A stretch of 14,234 nucleotides of DNA from an uncultured Eisenbergiella sp. (GCA_948960675.1 CARDPF010000047.1:1-14234), one strand, 5' to 3'; counted from the stretch's first letter, positions 1-7,211 are shown. Numbers and translations: made by a program. Notes: generated from the sequence alone by a model not told the origin.

Positions 1-54
1 CGACCGGAAAACGCGGACTGTTTGAGCGCAGCGAGTTTCCGCGCTTTCCGGTTG
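1..54. repeat. Imperfect inverted repeat (hairpin) at contig start
   Basis: Bases 1-17 pair with 38-54 with one A-C mismatch (11 with 44) and one G-T wobble (2 with 53), leaving a 20-base loop. The core arms are ACCGGAAAACGCGG and CCGCGCTTTCCGGT. There is no T-run after it on the plus strand, so it is not an obvious intrinsic terminator. Its position at the first base of the contig suggests a multi-copy palindrome at which the assembly stopped, which is inference. Confidence 0.7.
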
Positions 55-140
55 TCTGGAATGGAACGGCGTTTTGGTGAAATTCCCTGTTTTACATGTG
101 AACATGCACAAGGATGCGCCTGCCCGGTAAGAGGGCTGCC

Positions 141-231
141 CTGCCGCCAAATTTCCACCCCCAGCCTACCGGCACGCTGACTGGGCCCATGGCTAAACAA
201 AATGGCATTGATTCACGGCCTTGAATCGTAA
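141..231 (+). repeat. Dispersed intergenic repeat, copy A
   Basis: This stretch matches 3673-3762 over about 90 bases at roughly four-fifths identity, counted by eye. The longest shared blocks are CTGCCGCCAAA, GGCACGCT and ATTGATTCACGG. It lacks the left inverted arm seen in copy B, so it is either 5'-truncated or diverged. It ends 95 bases before the start codon of the XRE gene, while copy B ends 112 bases before its downstream gene, so both sit in the same orientation and at a similar distance from a start codon. From 232 to 326 I see only the regulator's leader. Confidence 0.75.
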
Positions 232-326
232 CAGGCCGCTTAGGGAGGCGATTCTACTGACAGTCGGGTGCAATTTGACCTTTTGTCGGCTATAATAACA
301 GTAAAAAGACAGGAGGGACTGTTAGG

Positions 327-836
327 ATGGAAAAGGAAAAAGTTGGGGGGTTTATAAAAGAACTGCGCACCCAAAACGGGCTTACCCAAAAAGAACTTGC
401 AGACAAGGTGCATGTGACCGATAAGGCGGTGTCGAAATGGGAAAGGGGACTGTCTATTCCGGCGCCGGATTTGTTTTGTCCCCTTGCCGCTACGCTGGGT
501 GTCTCGGTGATGGAGCTGTTGGACGGGCAGCGGCACAGGGAAGAAACCATTGACCTAAAGCAGGCAAATGCCATTCTGGAATCGACGATTGCCCGGCAAA
601 AGAAGGTGATTTTGAAAAAAAGGGCCGCGCTTCTTTTTACGTTTACCATGCTCCTTGTCTGCTGTGTGATTTGCGGACGCCTGCTTTGGAACCAGGGGCT
701 TTTGCTGGACGAAAGAGGGCTTGTACCGGCTGACCTTTTTTGGCAGGAACAGGATATGACGCTGGACTGGATCCGCTATGGAACCCTTCTGGTGCTTACG
801 GGGCTCACCTTTCTTTGCGGTATTTCCAAAGAATAA
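327..836 (+). CDS. Membrane-anchored XRE-family transcriptional regulator
   Basis: The 169-residue protein starts with an XRE/Cro-like helix-turn-helix domain (about residues 5-62). The sequence LTQKELADKV followed by VTDKAVSKWERG is the classic scaffold and recognition helix pair. A basic stretch (residues 90-99) leads into a hydrophobic segment (about 99-118), and a second one lies at about 149-166, so the DNA-binding domain is probably tethered to the cytoplasmic face of the membrane by two helices. The start is supported by AGGAGG at 311-316. A TATAAT lies at 291-296 but has no well-spaced -35. It converges on the aldehyde dehydrogenase gene with a 21-base gap. Its target is unknown; the nearby dehydrogenase operon is a candidate only by proximity. 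The domain call is firm, the function is not. Confidence 0.9.
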   Translation: MEKEKVGGFIKELRTQNGLTQKELADKVHVTDKAVSKWERGLSIPAPDLFCPLAATLGVSVMELLDGQRHREETIDLKQANAILESTIARQKKVILKKRAALLFTFTMLLVCCVICGRLLWNQGLLLDERGLVPADLFWQEQDMTLDWIRYGTLLVLTGLTFLCGISKE

Positions 837-856
837 AAATCGCCGCCTAAATCGGC
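836..856 (-). terminator. Possible terminator of the dehydrogenase operon
   Basis: On the minus strand a short GCCG/CGGC stem (853-856 with 842-845, loop of seven) is followed by CGATTTTTATT. It lies directly after the aldehyde dehydrogenase stop codon. The stem is only four base pairs, so this is a weak call. Confidence 0.35.
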
Positions 857-857
857 T

Positions 858-2237
858 TTACCTTAAAAAGAGGCGAACCAGTTTTTCGTGGATTTTTTTT
901 GCGGGACGGTAGCGCATGGGCAGATCCAGCCAGGTCTTTTTGTCCACCATGCTTTTGTAATGGGAAAAGGTGGCAAAACCTTCTTTTCCGTGGTAAGAGC
1001 CCATACCGCTTTCCCCAAAGCCGCCAAAGCCCATATTGCTGGTGGCAAGGTGGATAATGGTGTCGTTGATACAGCCGCCGCCAAAGCCGCAGCGCGCGAT
1101 TACCTTTTTGGCAGTCTTTTGGCTGCCCGTAAAAATGTAAAGCGCCAGCGGATGGGGCATGGACTGTATTTTGGCGATGGCCTCCTCCATGGAAGAAAAG
1201 GTCAGCACCGGCAGAAGGGGCCCGAAAATTTCCTCCTGCATGACCGCATCGTCAAAGGATACCGGATCCATAACGGTGGGGGCAATCTGCAGTGTATCGG
1301 CATTGTACTCCCCGCCGCAGACGATTTTTTCCTTTTCCATCAGGCCCAAAATCCGGTCAAAATGCTTCCGGTTGATGATTTTTCCGTAACCGCTGCTGTC
1401 AAGGGGGTGTTCTTGGTATTGCTTTTTGATCTGCTTTTTTATTTCGGCCAGCAGTTCGTTTTGGATCTCCTTATGACAGTATAGGTAGTCCGGCGCGACG
1501 CAGGTCTGGCCGCAGTTTAAATATTTACCGAACACGATTCTTTTGGCGGCAAGCTTTAGGTTGGCGTCCCGGTCCACGATACAGGGGCTTTTTCCGCCCA
1601 GTTCCAGCGTTATGGGCGTAAGGTGCAGGGCTGCTTTCTGCATGACCTGTTTTCCCACCGATTGGCTGCCGGTAAAAAAGATATAGTCGAAATGCTGGTT
1701 TAACAGCTGTGTATTTTCCTCCCTGCCGCCGGTGATGACGGCCACATGGACAGGGTCAAAGCAATCGCGGATCATTTTTTCCAAAACGGTGCTTGTGTGC
1801 TGGGAGTAGGCGCTGGGCTTTAAAACCACGGTATTTCCGGCGGCAATGGCATCCGCCAGCGGTTCCAATGTCAACAGGACCGGATAATTCCACGGGCTCA
1901 TGACCAGCGTAACGCCGTAAGGGGAGGGCTTTTGGTAGCTTCTGGAAGGAAATTGGGCAAGGGGGGTACGCACCCTTTTTTCGGCGGCAAAGGATTTTAT
2001 ATGGCGTTGCATATAACTGATTTCGCTCAGGGTAAGACCGATTTCGCACATATATCCCTCGAAATTGCTTTTTCCCAGATCCTCCTGCAGGGCCTTGGCA
2101 ATTTGGTTTTCGTATTGCATTACGGCGGCCTTTAAGCGGGACAGGGCACGGATGCGGAATGAAATTTCCAAAGTTTGGCCGCTTTGGAAGTACACGCGCT
2201 GGTTTTCGACGATCTTTTGAATTGCACTTGCTTCCAT
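858..2237 (-). CDS. Aldehyde dehydrogenase, ALDH3-like
   Basis: A 459-residue, full-length NAD(P)-dependent aldehyde dehydrogenase that oxidises an aldehyde to the acid. The SPWNYP motif carries the oxyanion Asn117, the LELGGKSP motif carries general base Glu212, NCGQTCVAPDY carries nucleophile Cys246, and EEIFGPLLPV carries cofactor-binding Glu336. Length and motif wording resemble the class 3 (fatty or aromatic aldehyde) branch. The C-terminal ~20 residues are basic and amphipathic, but I see no clear membrane helix. The start has AGGAG (minus strand, 2248-2252). It lies 18 bases downstream of the alcohol dehydrogenase gene, so the two are co-transcribed and probably handle the same alcohol/aldehyde pair. 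Substrate cannot be read from the sequence. It does not look like the CoA-acylating type, because no fused or adjacent CoA-dependent module is visible. Confidence 0.93.
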   Translation of the reverse strand: MEASAIQKIVENQRVYFQSGQTLEISFRIRALSRLKAAVMQYENQIAKALQEDLGKSNFEGYMCEIGLTLSEISYMQRHIKSFAAEKRVRTPLAQFPSRSYQKPSPYGVTLVMSPWNYPVLLTLEPLADAIAAGNTVVLKPSAYSQHTSTVLEKMIRDCFDPVHVAVITGGREENTQLLNQHFDYIFFTGSQSVGKQVMQKAALHLTPITLELGGKSPCIVDRDANLKLAAKRIVFGKYLNCGQTCVAPDYLYCHKEIQNELLAEIKKQIKKQYQEHPLDSSGYGKIINRKHFDRILGLMEKEKIVCGGEYNADTLQIAPTVMDPVSFDDAVMQEEIFGPLLPVLTFSSMEEAIAKIQSMPHPLALYIFTGSQKTAKKVIARCGFGGGCINDTIIHLATSNMGFGGFGESGMGSYHGKEGFATFSHYKSMVDKKTWLDLPMRYRPAKKIHEKLVRLFLR

Positions 2238-2255
2238 GGTTTTTCTTCTCCTTTT

Positions 2256-3506
2256 TTAGGTTTCATTTTCAACGGGCCGGTTGTCCGGGTGGCCGCCTCC
2301 GTTCTGTTTTTCCATCAGCAAATAGTAAAAGGACTCCAGTTCTCTGGCATCCATCAGGACGGGAACCGGATAGAGGGGATTGGCCTCCCGGTCCGCATAA
2401 CCGGACAGCTTTTCGATATCTTCCTTTTGTATCTGTGGTATGACATCCCCGATACCAAAACGCCGTTTCATCTCCCGTATGGCGTTTATAAACAACTCCC
2501 CGGCTTCTTTTGCGGGCATTTTTTTGGGGATGATGCCTGCGGCACCGGCTAGTTTTGCAAGCTTGGGGAAAATTTTTTCCCCGTAAGAGTCCAGCACAAA
2601 AGGCAGGAGAACGGCATTTGCAAAGCCGTGGGGTACATCATACATGCCGCCCAGGGAATGGGCGACGGCATGGACATAGCCCACATAGGATTGGGTGAAT
2701 GCGCATCCCGCATAATAGGAGGCAATGAGCATGTTTTTGCGCGCCCGAAGGTCATTGCCGTCCACATAGGCACGTTCCAGGCTGCGAAACACCAGCCTGA
2801 CCGCCCGCAACGCATAAGCCCTGGTAGCCCGGGTGGTGGAATTGCCTATGTATGCCTCCACGGCATGGGTCAATGCGTCCATCCCCGTGCACGCAGTCAG
2901 AAACGGCGGAAGGCTCACCGTGATCTTCGGATCCAGTACTGCATACTTGGGAATCAGCGGAAAGTCGTTGATGGCATATTTGTGCCGTGTCTGCGCATCG
3001 GTGATAACGGCAGCCAGCGTGGTTTCGCTGCCGGTACCTGCAGTGGTGGGAATGGCGATAAAGAGCGGAAGCTTTTTGCGAACCCTAAGAATCCCGGCCA
3101 TTTTCCCCAGGGTTTTGCGGGGATTGGCGATGCGCGCGCCTGCGGCCTTGGCACAATCCATGCTGGAACCGCCCCCGAAACCGATCAGGGCCTTGCAGCC
3201 ATTTTCCAAATATAATTCCCGCGCCGCTTCCACGTTCGCAGTGGTGGGATTGGGAACGGTCTTATCGTAAATACAATAAAAAATACCGCTTTTTTCCAGC
3301 GCTTTTTGCAGCGGCTTTAGCAGGCCGTGGCTGACTATGCCTGCATCCGTGACGATCATGACACGGTCTTTACGCTTTTTTTGCAAAAGCGGCGGAATGG
3401 ATTCCACAAAATCAATGATTTTGGGCTGCCGGTATGGCAAAAAGGGCAGTGCCAGACGAAAAGCCGTCTGGAATACCCGGCAATATACTTTCTTTACAGC
3501 ATGCAT
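2256..3506 (-). CDS. Iron-containing alcohol dehydrogenase (group III)
   Basis: A 416-residue NAD(P)-dependent alcohol dehydrogenase of the Fe-ADH family. The nucleotide-binding motif GGGSSMDCAK is at 111-120 and PTTAGTGSE at 153-161. The metal ligands expected from FucO-type enzymes are all present: Asp210 and His214 in GMDALTHAVEAY, His279 in YVHAVAHSLGG, and His293 in VPHG, with His283 at the usual active-site position. The start codon at 3506 is preceded on the minus strand by AGAGGTGA (3514-3521). It is the first gene of a leftward operon with the aldehyde dehydrogenase, behind a TTGATT/TAGAAT promoter and a perfect palindrome. The first ~28 residues are basic and aromatic, as seen in many clostridial homologues. 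The physiological substrate and direction are unknown; alcohol oxidation coupled to the next enzyme, or aldehyde reduction for NADH disposal, are both possible. Confidence 0.95.
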   Translation of the reverse strand: MHAVKKVYCRVFQTAFRLALPFLPYRQPKIIDFVESIPPLLQKKRKDRVMIVTDAGIVSHGLLKPLQKALEKSGIFYCIYDKTVPNPTTANVEAARELYLENGCKALIGFGGGSSMDCAKAAGARIANPRKTLGKMAGILRVRKKLPLFIAIPTTAGTGSETTLAAVITDAQTRHKYAINDFPLIPKYAVLDPKITVSLPPFLTACTGMDALTHAVEAYIGNSTTRATRAYALRAVRLVFRSLERAYVDGNDLRARKNMLIASYYAGCAFTQSYVGYVHAVAHSLGGMYDVPHGFANAVLLPFVLDSYGEKIFPKLAKLAGAAGIIPKKMPAKEAGELFINAIREMKRRFGIGDVIPQIQKEDIEKLSGYADREANPLYPVPVLMDARELESFYYLLMEKQNGGGHPDNRPVENET

Positions 3507-3533
3507 CGTAAAATCACCTCTCTGGCCTTTTTA

Positions 3534-3548
3534 GTTCACTATGTGAAC
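3534..3548. promoter_or_regulatory. Perfect 15-bp palindrome, likely operator
   Basis: GTTCAC-TAT-GTGAAC is a perfect inverted repeat with a three-base centre. It lies about 13 bases downstream of the predicted minus-strand -10 box, around or just after the expected transcription start, and upstream of the ribosome binding site of the alcohol dehydrogenase gene. That position is typical of a repressor operator. The cognate regulator cannot be named. Confidence 0.6.
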
Positions 3549-3561
3549 AAACAATATAATG

Positions 3562-3589
3562 ATTCTACCATAAAACCATTAAAAATCAA
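3562..3589 (-). promoter_or_regulatory. Promoter of the alcohol/aldehyde dehydrogenase operon
   Basis: Read on the minus strand, TTGATT (3584-3589), a 16-base spacer and TAGAAT (3562-3567) form a reasonable sigma-A promoter. It lies about 56 bases upstream of the alcohol dehydrogenase start codon. Confidence 0.6.
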
Positions 3590-3632
3590 GTACAATTTAT
3601 CCATAAATTTGGTTTTGGTAACAGTTCAGCTT

Positions 3633-3762
3633 TCAATGTCATTTCGTTTAGCCATGGGCCCGGACGGCGCGCCTGCCGCCAAAGTCCCATCCCCAACCTA
3701 CAGGCACGCTCTCCAAGCCCATTGCTTAACTAAGTGACATTGATTCACGGGCATAACCGTAA
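3633..3762 (+). repeat. Dispersed intergenic repeat, copy B, with inverted arms
   Basis: The right part (3673-3762) matches copy A at 141-231. In addition 3633-3659 (TCAATGTCA ... CATGGGC) is the inverse of 3717-3743, with 23 of 27 positions paired plus one G-T wobble, so a transcript would fold into a 111-base hairpin with a loop of 57 bases. The left arm also contains the inverse of TGGGCCCATGGCTAAAC... in copy A, which links the two copies. It could be a structured RNA, a small non-autonomous mobile element, or a protein-binding region. It sits between the divergent dehydrogenase and flavoprotein operons. Confidence 0.7.
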
Positions 3763-3791
3763 TTGGTTTTGTGCAAATTACCAGAAAAATG

Positions 3792-3820
3792 TTGTGGTTT
3801 GGGGAAAGATGACTTACAAT
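3792..3820 (+). promoter_or_regulatory. Promoter of the flavoprotein operon
   Basis: TTGTGG (3792-3797), a 17-base spacer and TACAAT (3815-3820) give a good sigma-A match. It lies 54 bases upstream of the first start codon and directly after repeat copy B. Confidence 0.65.
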
Positions 3821-3874
3821 AGAAAATGAGCGACGTAGACGGATTTGTTTTTGCGGCAGAAATGAGGAAAAATT

Positions 3875-5305
3875 ATGTTTGATTATGATGTGGTAATTAT
3901 CGGCGCGGGAGTGTCGGGAAGCGCCTGTGCGAGGGAATTGTCGCGCTGTCAGGCAAAGATCTGCGTATTGGAAAAAGAGGAAGATGTCTGCTGCCAGACG
4001 TCCAAGGCAAACAGCGGGATCGTCCATGCGGGTTTTGACGCTACCCCCGGTTCCCTGATGGCCAAACTGAATGTGCGGGGAAACCAAATGATGGAGTCCC
4101 TTTCCAAAGAACTGGATTTTCCCTACCGGCAGACCGGGGCACTGGTAGTCTGCCGGAATATGGAGGATATGCCAAACCTGCAGGCCTTATATGAGCGCGG
4201 AATGGCAAACGGCGTGGAAGGGCTTTGCATCCTGACAAAAGAGCAGGCGCACGCCTTAGAGCCGAATCTTACCGATGATGTATACGCTGCGCTTTATGCA
4301 CCTACCAGCGGCATTGTCTGCCCCTTTGGACTAAATATAGCCCTGGCGGAAAACGCCTTTGTAAACGGTGTGGAATTTCGGTTTTATACCGAAGTATTGG
4401 ATATCCAAAAACAGGGACAGGGATTTTTGCTTCATACCTCCAAGGGCGATTACACGGCTGCCTGTGTGGTGAATGCGGCCGGCGTATACGCGGATGTCTT
4501 TCACAATATGGTGAGCAGCCACAAGATCCATATAACCCCAAGGCGGGGGGATTACTGCCTGCTGGACAAAAGCGCAGGAAAACATGTGGCAAGAACCATA
4601 TTCTCCCTGCCAAACCGGTATGGCAAAGGCGTTTTGGTAACGCCTACCGTCCACGGAAATTTGCTGCTTGGCCCCACCGCAGTGGATATTGACGACAGGG
4701 AGGGAACCAACACCACCCGGGAAGGCCTTGACATGGTATTACAAAAAGCCGGTGAAAACGTAAAGGATCTTCCGCTTAAGCAGGTGATCACCTCTTTTGC
4801 GGGACTGCGCGCCCACGAGGACGGCCATGAATTTATCATCGGCGAAGTACCGGATGCAGAAGGGTTTGTGGACTGTGCAGGCATTGAGTCCCCGGGCCTG
4901 ACCAGCTGCCCCGCCATCGGGGAGATGGTCGCCGGGATTGTACAAAAGAAGCTGGGCCTTTTCCCGAAAGAGGATTTTTCCGGAACCCGAAAAGGGATTT
5001 TGGATCCCAAAACGCTGTCCATGGAAGAGCGTAATGCGCTTATTCAGCAAAATCCGGCTTACGGCAACATCGTCTGCCGCTGTGAGATGATTACGGAGGG
5101 GGAGATTTTGGATGCCATATCCCGGCCATTGGGCGCGAAATCACTGGACGGTGTAAAGAGACGTACCCGCGCAGGGATGGGCCGCTGCCAGTCCGGCTTC
5201 TGTTCCCCAAGAACCATGGAAATTCTGGCGCGCAGCCTGCCTGGCGGTATGGGGGAAATTACCAAATCCGGAAAAGCATCCGGGATCGTTGCAGGGAAAA
5301 AGTAA
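3875..5305 (+). CDS. GlpA/LhgO-like FAD oxidoreductase with BFD-type Fe-S domain
   Basis: A 476-residue FAD-dependent dehydrogenase of the DAO superfamily. The N-terminal dinucleotide fold is seen in VVIIGAGVSGSACAREL (6-22) with Glu33 at the ribose-binding position. SKANSGIVHAGFD (43-55) is the family signature of glycerol-3-phosphate dehydrogenases and L-2-hydroxyglutarate oxidases. The C-terminal ~90 residues are a BFD-like [2Fe-2S] domain, with cysteines at 391 and 393 (CRCE) and 428 and 433 (GRCQSGFC). This domain order matches GlpA proteins of anaerobes; E. coli GlpA is somewhat longer. GAGGAAA lies just before the start. The next gene begins 13 bases after the stop. The substrate is probably glycerol-3-phosphate, but a 2-hydroxy acid cannot be excluded, especially as no glycerol kinase or facilitator gene is in view. 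Confidence 0.9.
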   Translation: MFDYDVVIIGAGVSGSACARELSRCQAKICVLEKEEDVCCQTSKANSGIVHAGFDATPGSLMAKLNVRGNQMMESLSKELDFPYRQTGALVVCRNMEDMPNLQALYERGMANGVEGLCILTKEQAHALEPNLTDDVYAALYAPTSGIVCPFGLNIALAENAFVNGVEFRFYTEVLDIQKQGQGFLLHTSKGDYTAACVVNAAGVYADVFHNMVSSHKIHITPRRGDYCLLDKSAGKHVARTIFSLPNRYGKGVLVTPTVHGNLLLGPTAVDIDDREGTNTTREGLDMVLQKAGENVKDLPLKQVITSFAGLRAHEDGHEFIIGEVPDAEGFVDCAGIESPGLTSCPAIGEMVAGIVQKKLGLFPKEDFSGTRKGILDPKTLSMEERNALIQQNPAYGNIVCRCEMITEGEILDAISRPLGAKSLDGVKRRTRAGMGRCQSGFCSPRTMEILARSLPGGMGEITKSGKASGIVAGKK

Positions 5306-5318
5306 AGGAGACTCCGGA

Positions 5319-6593
5319 ATGGAAAAATACGATATTGTCATTATCGGCGGGGGCCCCGCAGGGCTTGCCGCCGCCATAGCCGCCAAAAATGACGGCGCAG
5401 ATTCCATCCTGATTTTGGAACGGGATAGGGAATTGGGAGGCATTTTGAACCAGTGCATCCACAACGGTTTCGGACTCCACACTTTTTCGGAGGAATTGAC
5501 TGGGCCGGAGTATGCGCAGAGGTTTATCGACCAGGTAAAAGCATTGGGGATCCCGTACCTGCTAAATACCATGGTCATGGATATTTCGCCCGACAAGTGC
5601 GTGACGGCGATGAACAAGACACGGGGAATGTTTACCATACAGGCAAAGGCCATAATTCTGGCCATGGGATGCAGGGAACGGGCGAGGGGGGCCCTAAACA
5701 TTCCCGGATACCGGCCCGCAGGTATTTTTTCTGCAGGCACGGCCCAGCGCCTTGTCAACATGGAAGGGTATCTTCCGGGGCGAAATGTGGTGATTTTGGG
5801 CTCCGGCGATATCGGGCTGATTATGGCGCGCCGGATGACGCTGGAAGGCGCAAAGGTACAGGTCGTGGCCGAACTGATGCCGTATTCCGGCGGGTTAAAG
5901 CGCAACATCGTACAATGTCTGGACGATTTTCATATCCCCCTAAAGCTTAGCCACACCGTAGTGGACATACGGGGAAAAGAACGGGTGGAACAGGTTACGC
6001 TGGCACAGGTGGATACCAATGGCCGTCCAATTTTGGGCACGGAGGAAACTTATGACTGTGACACGCTTTTACTCTCCGTGGGACTGATTCCGGAAAACGA
6101 ACTTTCCGCCGGAATGGGTGTTTTGATGAATCCGGTCACGGCAGGGCCCAAAGTAAACGAAAGCCTGGAGACCAACATAGAAGGTGTTTTTGCCTGCGGT
6201 AACGTGCTACATGTACATGATCTTGTGGACTTTGTATCGCAGGAGGCGGCCATGGCCGGAAAAAGCGCGGCGGCATACGTCAGGGGGACGCACCGCCAAG
6301 GACAGGAAAATTCCAAGCCTGTTTCGATAAAAGCGCAGCAGGGCGTCCGGTATACGGTTCCCGACACCATCCGCCCGGCATATATGCAGGACAAGCTCAC
6401 AGTGCGTTTCCGTGTGGGGAGCGTATTTAAAAACTGTTATGTCAGCGTCTACTTTGACCAAGAACGGGTGATGCAGAAAAAACGCCCGGTGCTTGCCCCC
6501 GGGGAGATGGAAAGTTTTACGATCACCAGACAGCAGCTGCAAAAATATCCGGATCTTGGGACAATCACGTTCCGGATCGAACAGGACGCATAA
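5319..6593 (+). CDS. FAD/NAD(P)-dependent oxidoreductase, partner flavoprotein
   Basis: A 424-residue pyridine-nucleotide-disulfide-type flavoprotein. IIGGGPAGLAAAIAA (8-22) is the FAD fold, VVILGSGDIGLIMARR (157-172) the second, NAD(P)-binding fold, and NIEGVFACGN (286-295) the second FAD contact. CIHNGFG (46-52) lies where related enzymes have a redox-active region, but only one cysteine is present there. The C-terminal ~90 residues, after about residue 335, form an extra beta-rich segment. I chose the ATG at 5319 because AAGGAG (5305-5310) is spaced eight bases before it; the ATG at 5289 would overlap the previous gene without a binding site. It is the middle gene of the three-gene operon and probably takes electrons from the GlpA-like subunit and passes them to NAD(P)+ or another carrier. 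This role is inferred from family context. Confidence 0.88.
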   Translation: MEKYDIVIIGGGPAGLAAAIAAKNDGADSILILERDRELGGILNQCIHNGFGLHTFSEELTGPEYAQRFIDQVKALGIPYLLNTMVMDISPDKCVTAMNKTRGMFTIQAKAIILAMGCRERARGALNIPGYRPAGIFSAGTAQRLVNMEGYLPGRNVVILGSGDIGLIMARRMTLEGAKVQVVAELMPYSGGLKRNIVQCLDDFHIPLKLSHTVVDIRGKERVEQVTLAQVDTNGRPILGTEETYDCDTLLLSVGLIPENELSAGMGVLMNPVTAGPKVNESLETNIEGVFACGNVLHVHDLVDFVSQEAAMAGKSAAAYVRGTHRQGQENSKPVSIKAQQGVRYTVPDTIRPAYMQDKLTVRFRVGSVFKNCYVSVYFDQERVMQKKRPVLAPGEMESFTITRQQLQKYPDLGTITFRIEQDA

Positions 6594-6604
6594 CGGAGGA
6601 ATTT

Positions 6605-6964
6605 ATGGAAGAGAAAACTTTAACCTGTATCAACTGTCCTTTGGGCTGCAGCCTCCTTGCCAAAATGGAACATGGGCAGGTGGTGTCGGTATCCGGCAAC
6701 ACCTGCAGGCGCGGGGACGTCTATGCCAGGAAGGAACTCACAAACCCTACCAGAATCGTCACCTCCACCGTTTTTGTCACAGGCAAAACGGCTTCCATGG
6801 TATCCGTAAAAACCCGGCAGGATATTCCGAAGGAGAAGGTTTTTGCCTGCATGGATGCATTGCGGAACCTGACCGTAAAAGCCCCGGTGCAAATCGGGGA
6901 TGTGCTTCTTGCCAATGTGGCGGACACAGGCATCGACATCATTGCAACCAAAAACGTGGAATAA
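6605..6964 (+). CDS. DUF1667 four-cysteine protein
   Basis: A 119-residue small protein with C-x2-C-x3-C (Cys8, Cys11, Cys15) and Cys34 in GNTCRRGD. This spacing resembles the N-terminal iron-sulfur-binding segment of molybdopterin oxidoreductases and is the hallmark of DUF1667. DUF1667 genes are known to follow GlpA-like and second-flavoprotein genes in Clostridia, as here, so the protein is probably an iron-sulfur or metal-binding subunit of the same enzyme. GGAGG (6596-6600) precedes the start and the gap from the previous stop is 11 bases. An intrinsic terminator follows at 7044. The residue pattern is seen directly; cluster type and partner are inferred. Confidence 0.88.
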   Translation: MEEKTLTCINCPLGCSLLAKMEHGQVVSVSGNTCRRGDVYARKELTNPTRIVTSTVFVTGKTASMVSVKTRQDIPKEKVFACMDALRNLTVKAPVQIGDVLLANVADTGIDIIATKNVE

Positions 6965-7000
6965 AAAAGTGTTCGCGAGTACGCATTACCGTCCTTTTTA

Positions 7001-7029
7001 TACGATAGGAAACGAAGTTTCCTATCGTA
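7001..7029. repeat. Perfect 13-bp-stem palindrome
   Basis: TACGATAGGAAAC at 7001-7013 pairs perfectly with 7017-7029 across a three-base GAA loop. It lies 36 bases after the DUF1667 stop codon and just before the intrinsic terminator, so the operon's 3' end would carry two consecutive hairpins. There is no long T-run directly behind it. It may stabilise the mRNA end, bind protein, or be a copy of a genome-wide palindromic repeat. Confidence 0.75.
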
Positions 7030-7043
7030 ATAAAAATAGCGGA

Positions 7044-7074
7044 AGGCTCCGTGCCAACGGAGCCTCCTCTTTTT
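7044..7074 (+). terminator. Intrinsic terminator of the flavoprotein operon
   Basis: A perfect nine-base stem (AGGCTCCGT, 7044-7052, with 7057-7065), loop GCCA, then CCTCTTTTT. Its position 80 bases after the DUF1667 stop fits the end of the three-gene operon. Between 7075 and 7211 I see only AT-rich sequence with no gene. Confidence 0.85.
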
Positions 7075-7211
7075 GGAAATATTTCAAAGCTGCAACGCAT
7101 GGGTTCTGACCGGCACAGCTTCGTCATTTCTTTCACCTGTTTTCATTATCGCAAATAAATGTGACCGGAATGTTTCGCATTTCATAAATTTTTATAAAAA
7201 ATTACTGTGTC

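Noticed and set aside
1..180. Reading frame open from the first base to TGA at 178-180, with several cysteines (CFTCEHAQGCACP), which could be a gene's 3' end
   Set aside because: It crosses the start hairpin and the beginning of repeat copy A, matches no family I recognise, and is short enough to be chance.
275..296. TTGACC (275-280) and TATAAT (291-296) as promoter of the XRE gene
   Set aside because: The spacer is only ten bases, too short for a sigma-A promoter, and no good -35 lies at the correct distance. The TATAAT alone is not enough.
888..1484. 198-codon plus-strand open frame
   Set aside because: It is antisense to the catalytic core of the aldehyde dehydrogenase, has no ribosome binding site and shows no domain.
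2628..3270. Two long plus-strand open frames opposite the alcohol dehydrogenase
   Set aside because: They are shadows of a gene with all metal-ligand motifs intact and have no recognisable features.
5289..5318. Upstream ATG at 5289 as start of the second flavoprotein
   Set aside because: It overlaps the end of the preceding gene and has no ribosome binding site, while the ATG at 5319 has AAGGAG at good spacing directly before the Rossmann motif.
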